From Candidatus Nanopelagicales bacterium (GTDB lineage: Bacteria > Actinomycetota > Actinomycetes > S36-B12 > UBA5976): a stretch of 22,340 bases of DNA. Location of the stretch: NCBI GenBank assembly GCA_021742025.1, contig JAIOWT010000009.1, positions 1 through 22,340 of the forward strand, given 5' to 3'. The translations under genes and the position numbers were made by a program. This document shows positions 1 through 7,528 of this stretch, piece after piece. Numbering within the stretch: position 1 is the first letter of the stretch; each line of letters opens with the position of its first letter. Under the pieces are notes generated by a model. The model was not told the DNA's origin, did no database searches, and saw nothing but the letters and a program-made list of their open reading frames with translations.

Positions 1-1080
1 GACTCCGTAGGTCATGAGTTCAATCTCGGGTCACCAAAACAACTTCAAGAAGTTCTGTTTGAAGAACGTGGCTTGCCAAAGACCAAAAAGATTAAGACCG
101 GATACACAACAGATGCAGAATCTTTACTGGGACTATTAGCAAAGTTTCCAGATGATGAACTACTTACTGCGCTGCTTCGTTACCGTGAAGTGATCAAACT
201 TAAGCAAACTGTTACAGGATTGCTTGCTGCAGTTCAATCCGATGATCGGATTCACACCAGCTTCAATCAAATGGTTGCAGCAACAGGGCGACTATCTAGC
301 ACTGAACCTAATTTGCAGAACATTCCGATTCGAACTAACGAAGGTTTTGCTATCCGTGGCACTTTTGTAGTGGGTAAGGAGTTCGAGACTCTGCTGACTG
401 CTGATTACAGCCAAATTGAATTGCGCGTTATGGCACACCTATCAAACGATCCAGGATTAATCGCCGCCTTAAAGACTGGAGAAGATCTTCACACAACCGT
501 GGGCTCGCAAGTCTTCGGAGTTCCACCTGAGAAAGTTGATGCCGACATGCGTCGCCAGATTAAGGCCATGTCATACGGTCTGGCCTATGGGTTGTCTGCA
601 TATGGCTTGGCTCAGCAACTAAACATCGGTAATGATCAAGCCAAGTCTTTAATGAATACTTACTTTGAAAGATTCGGCGGGGTTCGCGACTACCTAGCCA
701 ACGTTGTTGTTGAGGCTAGAAAGCTCGGATACACCGAATCAATCATGGGTCGCAGACGTTACCTTCCTGACTTGAATAGCGACAATCGACAGTTGCGAGA
801 AATGGCAGAACGCATGGCGCTTAACGCACCGATCCAAGGATCGGCTGCCGACTTAGTGAAGGTAGCCATGCTCCAGGTCGATGCTGCGCTAAAGGCTGCG
901 GGCGTTAAATCCAGACTCTTACTTCAGGTCCACGACGAATTGGTCATCGAGGTAGCAAAGGGTGAACTTGAGCAAGTGACCGCGATTGTTGTGCAAAACA
1001 TGGGCGCAGTAGGCGATTTATCAGTACCCATGGAAGTTTCCACTGGAATTGGCACCTCCTGGGCCAGTGCGGGGCACTAA
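1..1080 (+). CDS. polA: DNA polymerase I, C-terminal polymerase domain (5' end outside window)
   Basis: Family A DNA polymerase used in Okazaki fragment processing and repair synthesis, including gap filling after UvrABC excision. The reading frame is open from base 1, so 359 residues of a protein usually near 900 are visible and the start lies upstream. What is seen is the palm and fingers: motif A DYSQIELR (near 405-426), the O-helix motif B from RRQIK to GLAYG (near 550-591), and motif C QVHDE (near 925-945). The O-helix position equivalent to Taq Phe667 is Tyr (codon 574-576), as I recall for other actinobacterial Pol I. The 5'-nuclease and any proofreading domain are outside the window, so their state is unknown. 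The gene ends at TAA 1078-1080, 158 bases before the chosen rpsA start. A small hairpin at the stop has no T-run. Identity is very secure. Confidence 0.97.
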   Translation, partial: DSVGHEFNLGSPKQLQEVLFEERGLPKTKKIKTGYTTDAESLLGLLAKFPDDELLTALLRYREVIKLKQTVTGLLAAVQSDDRIHTSFNQMVAATGRLSSTEPNLQNIPIRTNEGFAIRGTFVVGKEFETLLTADYSQIELRVMAHLSNDPGLIAALKTGEDLHTTVGSQVFGVPPEKVDADMRRQIKAMSYGLAYGLSAYGLAQQLNIGNDQAKSLMNTYFERFGGVRDYLANVVVEARKLGYTESIMGRRRYLPDLNSDNRQLREMAERMALNAPIQGSAADLVKVAMLQVDAALKAAGVKSRLLLQVHDELVIEVAKGELEQVTAIVVQNMGAVGDLSVPMEVSTGIGTSWASAGH

Positions 1081-1106
1081 ACCCATTGAATTCGGGGATA
1101 TCGGTT

Positions 1107-1135
1107 TTGACCCAGCAATAGCAGGTGCCTATCCT
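1107..1135 (+). promoter_or_regulatory. Predicted sigma-A type promoter of rpsA
   Basis: TTGACC (1107-1112) and TATCCT (1130-1135) are separated by 17 bases, a good match to the housekeeping actinobacterial promoter. Transcription would begin near 1142 and give a leader of about 97 bases before the chosen rpsA start at 1239. It is the clearest two-box promoter in the window, which suits a highly expressed ribosomal gene. This is prediction from sequence only. Confidence 0.6.
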
Positions 1136-1169
1136 TAGAGGGTTGCCATTTGCCCAAGGAAAGACCTAG

Positions 1170-1190
1170 TTCCGCGGGATCCGCAAGGAA
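1170..1190 (+). promoter_or_regulatory. Hairpin in the rpsA leader
   Basis: TTCC-GCGG (1170-1177) can pair with CCGC (1181-1184) and, across a two-base AA bulge, GGAA (1187-1190), leaving a GAT loop. The 3' arm contains AAGGAA, a Shine-Dalgarno-like sequence just before an in-frame ATG at 1194. Pairing would hide that ATG. S1 autoregulates its own leader in gamma-proteobacteria; no such mechanism is established for this lineage, so any control role is inference. Confidence 0.3.
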
Positions 1191-1238
1191 AGAATGCAAC
1201 ATCCACACTATTTCTATCCGCATCGAGGCAATAACTTA

Positions 1239-2690
1239 ATGACTGTCACTACTGACAAGAGCAACTTCTCCACCGTCGACGATTTCGCATCAGCCGAAGA
1301 ATTTATGGCCGCAGTCGACGCCACAATTAAGCCATTTAACGATGGAGACATCGTAGAAGGCATCGTAGTAAAAGTAAGCCGTGACGAAGTTCTCGTCGAC
1401 ATCGGCTACAAGACCGAAGGAATTATCCCTTCTCGCGAACTAAGCATCAAGCACGACATTGATCCCAACGAAGTTGTAACTGTTGGCGATGTTATTGAAG
1501 CACTTGTTCTGCAGAAGGAAGATAAAGAAGGTCAACTTATTCTTTCCAAGAAGCGCGCACAGTACGAACGCGCTTGGGGATCAATTGAAAAGATCAAGGA
1601 AGAAGATGGTGTCGTTACCGGTACCGTCATCGAAGTCGTTAAGGGCGGCTTGATCATGGACATCGGACTCCGCGGCTTCTTGCCAGCTTCACTCGTTGAA
1701 ATGCGTCGCGTCCGCGATCTAGCGCCATACATTGGCAAGCAAATCGAAGCCAAGATCATTGAGCTAGACAAGAATCGTAACAACGTTGTGCTTTCCCGTC
1801 GTGCTTACCTAGAACAGTCACAGAGCGCAGTTCGTCATGGCTTCTTGAATCAACTTGAAAAGGGACAGATCCGCAAGGGTGTTGTTTCCAGCATTGTTAA
1901 CTTCGGTGCCTTCGTTGATCTTGGTGGCGTAGACGGTCTAGTCCACGTTTCGGAACTTTCATGGGAACACGTAGATCACCCTTCAAAGGTTGTCGAAGTA
2001 GGACAAGAAGTAACTGTTGAAGTTCTAGAAGTAGATTTCGATCGTGAACGCGTTTCACTTTCCTTGAAGTCAACTCAGGAAGATCCATGGCAGCACTTCG
2101 CCCGTACCCACACAATGGGTCAGGTAGTTCCAGGTGAAGTTACCAAACTAGTTCCATTCGGTGCATTCGTCCGTGTTAGCGATGGCATCGAAGGCCTGGT
2201 TCACATCTCTGAACTTGCTGGCCGTCACGTGGAAATTCCAGAGCAGGTTGTTCAGGTTGGTGACTCAACATTCGTTAAGGTCATCGACATCGACCTAGAA
2301 CGTCGTCGTATCTCACTTTCCTTGCGTCAAGCGAACGAAGATGTCGATTCCGATGAAACAGATTCATTTGATGCTGGCCTATACGGCATGAATCAGTATG
2401 ACGAAAATGGAAATTACATTTACCCAGAAGGCTTCGACCCAGACACCAATGAATGGTTGCCAGGTCATGAAGAGAAGAAGGCCGAATGGGAAGCCCAGTA
2501 CGCCGCTGCGCACGCCAAGTGGGAAGCTCACAAGCTTGCTGTAGGCGAGTCAAAGAAAGCAGATGCGGCTGCTAGTGCTGATTCAGAAGTTCCAACTTCC
2601 TACTCGGGAGAAACAACCTCTGAAGGAACACTTGCAGACGATGCAGGTCTCCAAGCACTTAGAACCGAATTGGCCGATAAAGCCGAATAA
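1239..2690 (+). CDS. rpsA: 30S ribosomal protein S1
   Basis: RNA-binding protein S1, which on the 30S subunit helps mRNA docking and unfolding. It is 483 residues from the chosen start. Four S1 (OB-fold) domains are seen at about residues 36-105, 122-188, 207-276 and 293-363, followed by an acidic, Glu/Ala/Trp-rich tail. This is the four-domain actinobacterial form rather than the six-domain E. coli form. An in-frame ATG at 1194 would add 15 residues (MQHPHYFYPHRGNNL). I prefer 1239 because residues after it match the usual N-terminus, GAGG lies at 1225-1228, and the extension is rich in His, Tyr and Pro, unlike the family. The 1194 start does have AAGGAA upstream, so it is not excluded. The gene stands alone, between its own promoter and a strong terminator. 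Confidence 0.96.
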   Translation: MTVTTDKSNFSTVDDFASAEEFMAAVDATIKPFNDGDIVEGIVVKVSRDEVLVDIGYKTEGIIPSRELSIKHDIDPNEVVTVGDVIEALVLQKEDKEGQLILSKKRAQYERAWGSIEKIKEEDGVVTGTVIEVVKGGLIMDIGLRGFLPASLVEMRRVRDLAPYIGKQIEAKIIELDKNRNNVVLSRRAYLEQSQSAVRHGFLNQLEKGQIRKGVVSSIVNFGAFVDLGGVDGLVHVSELSWEHVDHPSKVVEVGQEVTVEVLEVDFDRERVSLSLKSTQEDPWQHFARTHTMGQVVPGEVTKLVPFGAFVRVSDGIEGLVHISELAGRHVEIPEQVVQVGDSTFVKVIDIDLERRRISLSLRQANEDVDSDETDSFDAGLYGMNQYDENGNYIYPEGFDPDTNEWLPGHEEKKAEWEAQYAAAHAKWEAHKLAVGESKKADAAASADSEVPTSYSGETTSEGTLADDAGLQALRTELADKAE

Positions 2691-2704
2691 TTCAAACTAG
2701 AAAT

Positions 2705-2737
2705 AGCGGTTGCCATTCATTTGGCAGCCGCTTTTCT
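2705..2737 (+). terminator. Intrinsic terminator after rpsA
   Basis: An 11-base-pair stem (2705-2715 with 2722-2732, one G-U pair) closes a six-base loop and runs directly into TTTTCT. It starts 15 bases after the rpsA stop. It is the only hairpin plus T-run in the window that I find convincing, and it separates rpsA from the repair-gene run downstream. Confidence 0.85.
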
Positions 2738-2764
2738 ATTGCGTTAACTGGGTACTCAGATTCA

Positions 2765-2775
2765 GATAATAGGGT
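2765..2775 (+). promoter_or_regulatory. Predicted -10 region of coaE, probably leaderless
   Basis: Two overlapping -10 candidates lie between the rpsA terminator and the coaE GTG. TAGGGT (2770-2775) ends exactly six bases before the GTG, matching five other genes here and implying a transcript starting at the start codon. GATAAT (2765-2770) is nearer consensus and would give a leader of about five bases. A weak TTAACT (2744-2749) could serve as -35 for the second. Confidence 0.45.
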
Positions 2776-2781
2776 GGTCAC

Positions 2782-3363
2782 GTGTACTTAGGGCTTTCTG
2801 GCGGAATCGGCTGTGGCAAATCCACAGTTGCCAAGATCTTCGCTGACCTCGGTGCTGTTGTTATTGACGCAGATGCAATTGCCAAAGAGGTTTTAGAGCC
2901 TGGGCAAGTTGGTTATGAAAATGTAATCCACACTTTTGGCGAGTCAGTCTTGGACACTTCAGGAAACATCGATCGGAAAAAATTGGCAGAGCTAGTTTTC
3001 CAAGACCCGAGTCAGCTATCAAAACTTGAAGAAATTGTGCACCCTGCAGTCATCGCCCGAGTTACTCAGATCCGAGAGTCGTTGCCGGAGACTGCTGTTG
3101 TGGTTTATGACACCCCATTACTCGTTGAAAAAGAATTGCAAGATCAGTTCGACAAAGTTCTGATTGTTTTTGCTGATCTAGATCTACGAAAAGAACGTCT
3201 CGTTAATCGAGGATTGCTGATGCCTGACATCGAGGCGAGAATTGCAAGTCAAGCTTCGGATGACAAGAGAACTGAGGTTGCAGACTTCGTCTTAGTGAAC
3301 AATGGCTCACTTCAGGAATTGCGGGATAACGTCACTAAGGTGTGGCGTCAGATTACGGCGTAG
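2782..3363 (+). CDS. coaE: Dephospho-CoA kinase
   Basis: Catalyses the last step of coenzyme A synthesis: ATP-dependent phosphorylation of the 3'-hydroxyl of dephospho-CoA, in the cytosol. It is 193 residues, the usual size of the single-domain enzyme. The P-loop GGIGCGKST is at residues 7-15, followed by the DADAIA segment near 29-34, a lid region with YDTPLLVEK and the RIASQ motif. Mycobacterial CoaE carries a C-terminal GrpB/UPF0157 domain; this one does not. The start is GTG at 2782, the only start that keeps the P-loop at the usual place. It is preceded by the rpsA terminator and a -10 box. The TAG stop also forms the first half of the predicted uvrB -10 element. Confidence 0.95.
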   Translation: MYLGLSGGIGCGKSTVAKIFADLGAVVIDADAIAKEVLEPGQVGYENVIHTFGESVLDTSGNIDRKKLAELVFQDPSQLSKLEEIVHPAVIARVTQIRESLPETAVVVYDTPLLVEKELQDQFDKVLIVFADLDLRKERLVNRGLLMPDIEARIASQASDDKRTEVADFVLVNNGSLQELRDNVTKVWRQITA

Positions 3364-3366
3364 TCT
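3361..3366 (+). promoter_or_regulatory. Predicted -10 box of uvrB, overlapping the coaE stop codon
   Basis: TAGTCT ends six bases before the uvrB ATG at 3373, so transcription should start at or beside the A of the start codon. Its first three bases are the coaE stop codon. GAGG at 3368-3371 is only one base from the ATG and too close to act as a Shine-Dalgarno site. No clear -35 is seen. Confidence 0.5.
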
Positions 3367-3372
3367 TGAGGC

Positions 3373-5448
3373 ATGACACGCCCAGTAACCGACTTACAGC
3401 GAACTGTGGCGCCCTTTGAGGTGATTAGCGAGTTCGTACCAGCAGGGGATCAGCCCGCTGCCATCGCGGAAATCGAACGTCGGATTCTTAAGGGTGACAA
3501 AGACGTAGTCCTGCTTGGTGCTACTGGTACCGGTAAGAGTGCTACCACTGCCTGGCTAATTGAGAGACTGCAGCGTCCAACGCTGGTTTTAGCCCCCAAT
3601 AAAACTCTCGCCGCGCAACTTGCAAATGAATTTCGTGAGCTTTTGCCAAATAACGCTGTTGAGTATTTTGTGTCGTATTACGACTATTACCAACCTGAGG
3701 CATACATCCCACAGAGCGATACCTTCATTGAAAAGGATTCGTCCGTCAATGAAGAGGTTGAGCGACTGCGGCATAGTGCCACTAACAGTCTGCTAACTAG
3801 ACGAGACGTAATTGTGGTGGCCAGCGTTTCGTGCATCTATGGCCTTGGTACCCCACAAGAGTACGTGGATCGTATGATTCGTCTCAAAGTAGGTGAAAGT
3901 TTAGATCGTGATTCGCTACTGCGTCGACTTGTGGATATTCAGTACAACCGAAACGACATTGCATTCACCCGCGGCACGTTCAGGGTTCGTGGAGACACGA
4001 TTGAGGTCTATCCCGTCTACGAAGAGCACCCAGTGCGAATTGAGATGTTTGGCGACGACATCGATCGTTTAATGTCCTTGCATCCAGTTACTGGTGAGAT
4101 TCTTACTGACGATAATGAAATCTACATTTTTCCAGCGTCCCACTACACGGCTGGGCCGGAACGAATGAGTAAGGCCATTTCTGCGATTGAAGCCGAAGTA
4201 GCGATTCGAATTCCTGAACTCGAGAGTCAAGGGAAGTTGCTGGAAGCCCAGCGAATCAAAATGCGCACATCCTATGACATTGAGATGATGCAAAATTTAG
4301 GGTTCTGTTCTGGCATCGAGAATTATTCAAGACATATCGATGGTCGGGAGGCAGGTTCAGCTCCGAACTGTTTGCTGGATTATTTCCCTGAGGACTTCTT
4401 GCTAGTTATTGATGAAAGTCACGTCACGGTGCCACAGATTGGCGCGATGTATGAAGGTGATGCTTCGCGCAAGCGAACTCTGGTTGAGCATGGATTCCGT
4501 TTGCCAAGTGCAATGGACAACCGGCCTTTGAAGTGGCCAGAGTTCCTCGAACGCGTTGGGCAGACGGTTTACCTGTCAGCGACCCCAGGACCTTTCGAAC
4601 TTGGAATTGTTAATAATGATGTTGTCGAACAGGTAATTCGCCCAACTGGGCTGGTTGATCCAGAGATCATAGTTAAACCAACAAAGGGTCAGATAGATGA
4701 TCTCATTCACGAGATCCGACTGCGGGCGGAAAATGGAACTCGGGTATTAGTTACCACGCTCACCAAGAAGATGTCCGAAGACCTAACGGACTATTTACTT
4801 GAACAAGGAATTCGAGTTCGTTACCTACACTCCGAGGTTGACACTTTGCGACGAGTTGAGCTACTCAGAGAACTAAGACTGGGAGAGTACGACGTACTCA
4901 TTGGAATCAACTTGTTGCGTGAAGGTTTGGACTTACCTGAAGTGTCCTTAGTTGCGATTTTGGATGCAGATAAGGAAGGGTTCCTGCGGAGTCATCGCAG
5001 CTTGATTCAAACTATTGGCCGTGCCGCCCGAAACGTTTCGGGCGAAGTTCACATGTATGCCGACAAAATCACAGATTCGATGCGGGTAGCGATTGATGAA
5101 ACGAATCGCAGGCGGGAAAAGCAAGTTGCCTACAACTTAAAACACGGTCTAGATCCACAGCCACTTCGTAAAAAGATTGCAGACATCACTGACTTAATTA
5201 CAAGAGAAGATGATGACACTGATCTGTTCATGGCTGATCAGAAGTCAGGAGTCCGGGTTCCAACTTCGGTTAGAGAAAGCTTGCGAAGTATTCCTGCGCG
5301 CGACTTGGGCGATTTGATCGATCAACTATCTGAGCAAATGCACACCGCCGCTAGTGAATTGCAGTTTGAGTTGGCCGCGCGGTTGCGCGACGAAATCCAT
5401 GAACTCAAAAAGGAATTACGCCAAATGTCGCAGGCTGGTCACGCTTAG
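3373..5448 (+). CDS. uvrB: Excinuclease ABC subunit B
   Basis: Damage-verifying helicase-like subunit of nucleotide excision repair. It is loaded on DNA by UvrA and recruits UvrC for incision. It is 691 residues, the normal length. Seen in order: Walker A GATGTGKS at 49-56; the damage-clamping beta-hairpin with the [16 protein letters not shown] signature from residue 98; the Walker B-type DESH at 347-350; the C-terminal helicase motifs including the QTIGRAAR stretch; and the UVR coiled-coil motif at about 648-683 that contacts UvrC and UvrA. ATG at 3373 gives the normal N-terminus. No Shine-Dalgarno sequence is usable, but a -10 box sits six bases upstream, so the mRNA is probably leaderless. 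I saw no SOS (LexA) box in the nine-base gap or just upstream. Confidence 0.98.
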   Translation: MTRPVTDLQRTVAPFEVISEFVPAGDQPAAIAEIERRILKGDKDVVLLGATGTGKSATTAWLIERLQRPTLVLAPNKTLAAQLANEFRELLPNNAVEYFVSYYDYYQPEAYIPQSDTFIEKDSSVNEEVERLRHSATNSLLTRRDVIVVASVSCIYGLGTPQEYVDRMIRLKVGESLDRDSLLRRLVDIQYNRNDIAFTRGTFRVRGDTIEVYPVYEEHPVRIEMFGDDIDRLMSLHPVTGEILTDDNEIYIFPASHYTAGPERMSKAISAIEAEVAIRIPELESQGKLLEAQRIKMRTSYDIEMMQNLGFCSGIENYSRHIDGREAGSAPNCLLDYFPEDFLLVIDESHVTVPQIGAMYEGDASRKRTLVEHGFRLPSAMDNRPLKWPEFLERVGQTVYLSATPGPFELGIVNNDVVEQVIRPTGLVDPEIIVKPTKGQIDDLIHEIRLRAENGTRVLVTTLTKKMSEDLTDYLLEQGIRVRYLHSEVDTLRRVELLRELRLGEYDVLIGINLLREGLDLPEVSLVAILDADKEGFLRSHRSLIQTIGRAARNVSGEVHMYADKITDSMRVAIDETNRRREKQVAYNLKHGLDPQPLRKKIADITDLITREDDDTDLFMADQKSGVRVPTSVRESLRSIPARDLGDLIDQLSEQMHTAASELQFELAARLRDEIHELKKELRQMSQAGHA

Positions 5449-5464
5449 AACTGCCTGGCGTCGC

Positions 5465-5470
5465 TATAGT
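5465..5470 (+). promoter_or_regulatory. Predicted -10 box of the first terC
   Basis: TATAGT ends six bases before the ATG at 5477, within the 28-base gap after uvrB. No Shine-Dalgarno sequence precedes the ATG, so a leaderless transcript is predicted. The -35 region is not recognisable. Confidence 0.55.
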
Positions 5471-5476
5471 TGACCA

Positions 5477-6517
5477 ATGAACGTTTCCACCACGATCTGG
5501 ATTGTCACACTAGGAATTTTGGCAGCAGCCTTCATCCTAGATTTTGTAGTCGTAGACGCCAGACCTCATGTTTTCGGACCCAAGCAAGCCGCTCGTTGGG
5601 TAGTTGCATACATAATCGCGGCCTTGGTCTTCGCGACCTTTGTTTGGAACTACTTCGGAGCTGAGTACGGACAACAGTTCTTGGCAGGCTGGATAACTGA
5701 ATACAGTCTCTCCGTTGACAATTTATTTGTGTTTATCGTTTTAATGTCATCCTTTGCGGTGCCTGAAATGCTTAAGCACCGAGTTCTCCTAATTGGAGTG
5801 GCTATTGCGATTGTGTTGCGCGGAGTTCTTATAGTCGTAGGCGCTGCAGCCATTGCCAGGTTTACGGCGACTTTTTATGTATTCGCTGCTTTCCTTATGT
5901 ACACAGCAGTTTCGGTTTGGCGATCTCACGATGAAGAGCCAGATCCGGAAGGCAACGCTCTAATTCGGCTGGTTGAAAAATACTTGCCAACTTCTCGGAA
6001 TTACGCTGGAACCAAGTTCACGGTGAAAATTGACGGTAAGCGATTCATTACTCCGTTGTTTGTTGTGATCCTGGCTGTGGGTACCACGGACCTACTTTTT
6101 GCTCTCGACTCGATTCCCGCAGTCTTTGGACTGACCAAAGAGCCTTACCTGGTTTTTGCGGCAAATGCCTTTGCGCTCATGGGATTGCGGCAGCTGTACT
6201 TTTTATTAGATGGCTTACTGTCAAAGATCATCTATCTCGCACGCGGTTTAGCGGTAATCCTTGGTTTCATTGCGATAAAACTCTTTCTTGAAGCCGTGGA
6301 AGGCACCACAGATTTGCATCCGCCTCATGTAACAATTGCTCAGTCATTGATGTTTATCGCCACAGTTTTGGGGGTAACAGTAGTGACAAGTCTTGTTGCA
6401 GTGCGTCGTTCACCCGAACTGGCTCTACAGTCTGAGATTTCGCAAGCTATCGAAGAATCAACTGAACACCGCGGTGAAGCAATTGAGCACCTGGGGTCAG
6501 AGGATCCATCAAACTAA
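5477..6517 (+). CDS. TerC family integral membrane protein, first of a tandem pair
   Basis: Multi-pass inner-membrane protein of the TerC/Alx family, 346 residues. Members take part in manganese export or delivery of manganese to secreted enzymes, and were first named for tellurite resistance; the substrate here is not shown by sequence. Family acidic motifs are present: E75-YSLSV-D81-N in a membrane helix and D205-LLFAL-D211-SIP in a later helix, the likely metal-binding acids. A charged cytosolic loop (HDEEPDPE, from 151) lies between. About eight or nine hydrophobic segments are seen, and the tail is hydrophilic and acidic. It aligns without gaps with the next gene over the first 240 residues, about half identical by hand count, so the two are paralogues. 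ATG at 5477 is chosen because the -10 box ends six bases before it. An overlapping frame starting at 5470 is spurious. Confidence 0.9.
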   Translation: MNVSTTIWIVTLGILAAAFILDFVVVDARPHVFGPKQAARWVVAYIIAALVFATFVWNYFGAEYGQQFLAGWITEYSLSVDNLFVFIVLMSSFAVPEMLKHRVLLIGVAIAIVLRGVLIVVGAAAIARFTATFYVFAAFLMYTAVSVWRSHDEEPDPEGNALIRLVEKYLPTSRNYAGTKFTVKIDGKRFITPLFVVILAVGTTDLLFALDSIPAVFGLTKEPYLVFAANAFALMGLRQLYFLLDGLLSKIIYLARGLAVILGFIAIKLFLEAVEGTTDLHPPHVTIAQSLMFIATVLGVTVVTSLVAVRRSPELALQSEISQAIEESTEHRGEAIEHLGSEDPSN

Positions 6518-6526
6518 GGAATTGAA

Positions 6527-7519
6527 ATGGATGTAAGTCAAGGGTTGTGGGCCGCTCTGATTTTGGGAATTTTCGGATTGATTGTTCTCGACTTTGTAAC
6601 GGTCAGTCGCAAACCTCACGACGTAATGTTCAAAGAAGCAGCTGCTTGGTCAATCTTTTACATAGGTATTGCAGTGGCCTTTGGAGTTTGGGTTTGGTCT
6701 AGCTACGGAGCAACCTTTGGCACTGAGTATTTTGCAGCGTACTTAGTTGAGAAATCACTTTCGGTAGATAACTTATTCGTCTTCATAATTATTCTGACGG
6801 AGTTCGCAGTACCAAGCATTTACCACCAGCGAGTGTTATTGGTTGGCGTTCTTCTAGCCTTGATTTTCCGGGGCATCTTTATTGCCTTGGGTGCTGCCGC
6901 GCTTGAAGCGTTTGCATTCACCTTCGTAATCTTTGGGGCAATTCTGATTTATACCGGCTACGGCTTGTTTAAACACTGGGATGAAGACCCAGATCCCAGC
7001 GAGAACGCTTTAGTGCGAGGTATTTGTAAAGTGATTCCATTCACTGATGATTATCACGGAACTAAGTTGACAGTAAAAGTTGCCGGTAAGCGATTGGGGA
7101 CCCCAATGCTGCTGGTGATGATTGCGATTGGCGCAACTGATCTGCTCTTCGCTCTAGATTCGATCCCTGCGACATTTGGCGTAACGCAAGAGCCGTTTTT
7201 AGTTTTCTCGGCCAATGCCTTTGCACTTCTCGGACTACGAGCTTTGTACTTCTTGCTAAAGGGCCTCCTCGACAAGTTGGTCTATTTGTCACTTGGATTA
7301 TCTGCAATTTTGGTATTCATCGGCTTGAAGTTGATTCTGCTCTACGGTCATGAAGTGAATGAATCAATCCCTAAGATCCCGACATCGCTGTCTTTGATTG
7401 TGATTGCAGCAATTCTGACGATTGCGACAGTGGCAAGTTTCCGAAAGACCCGGAATGACCCCACGGCCAAAGCGCACGCAGGTCGCATCACTGATGCACC
7501 AAAGGATCGTGACAACTAA
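6527..7519 (+). CDS. TerC family integral membrane protein, second of a tandem pair
   Basis: 330-residue TerC/Alx-type membrane protein, likely involved in manganese (or related metal) homeostasis; exact cargo unknown. It keeps the same acidic motifs as its upstream paralogue: E75-KSLSV-D81-N and D205-LLFAL-D211-SIP, plus the WDEDPDPS loop from 151. Both copies therefore look functional rather than one decaying. The C-terminus differs: a short basic tail (FRKTRNDP and following) instead of the longer acidic tail of the first copy. AAGGA (6516-6520) lies six bases before ATG 6527, so this copy uses an ordinary ribosome binding site and is probably read from the first copy's transcript. The TAA stop (7517-7519) forms the first half of the predicted uvrA -10 box. 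Confidence 0.9.
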   Translation: MDVSQGLWAALILGIFGLIVLDFVTVSRKPHDVMFKEAAAWSIFYIGIAVAFGVWVWSSYGATFGTEYFAAYLVEKSLSVDNLFVFIIILTEFAVPSIYHQRVLLVGVLLALIFRGIFIALGAAALEAFAFTFVIFGAILIYTGYGLFKHWDEDPDPSENALVRGICKVIPFTDDYHGTKLTVKVAGKRLGTPMLLVMIAIGATDLLFALDSIPATFGVTQEPFLVFSANAFALLGLRALYFLLKGLLDKLVYLSLGLSAILVFIGLKLILLYGHEVNESIPKIPTSLSLIVIAAILTIATVASFRKTRNDPTAKAHAGRITDAPKDRDN

Positions 7520-7522
7520 CAT
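7517..7522 (+). promoter_or_regulatory. Predicted -10 box of uvrA, overlapping the terC stop codon
   Basis: TAACAT ends six bases before the uvrA GTG at 7529. The first three bases are the stop codon of the upstream terC. Two out-of-frame ATGs at 7521 and 7527 would begin upstream of a transcript that starts at 7529, so they would not compete for ribosomes. Confidence 0.5.
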
Positions 7523-7528
7523 GGGTAT

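Noticed and set aside
1066..1078. Hairpin AGTGC-GGG-GCACT at the polA stop as a terminator
   Set aside because: Only five pairs, a tight loop and no T-run after it.
1141..2717. Repeated GGTTGCCATT at 1141-1150 and 2708-2717 flanking rpsA
   Set aside because: Ten bases, not extended on either side, and the second copy is explained by the terminator stem; probably chance.
5449..5476. Manganese riboswitch (yybP-ykoY type) ahead of the terC genes
   Set aside because: Only 28 bases separate uvrB from terC1 and the predicted transcript is leaderless, so there is no room for one.
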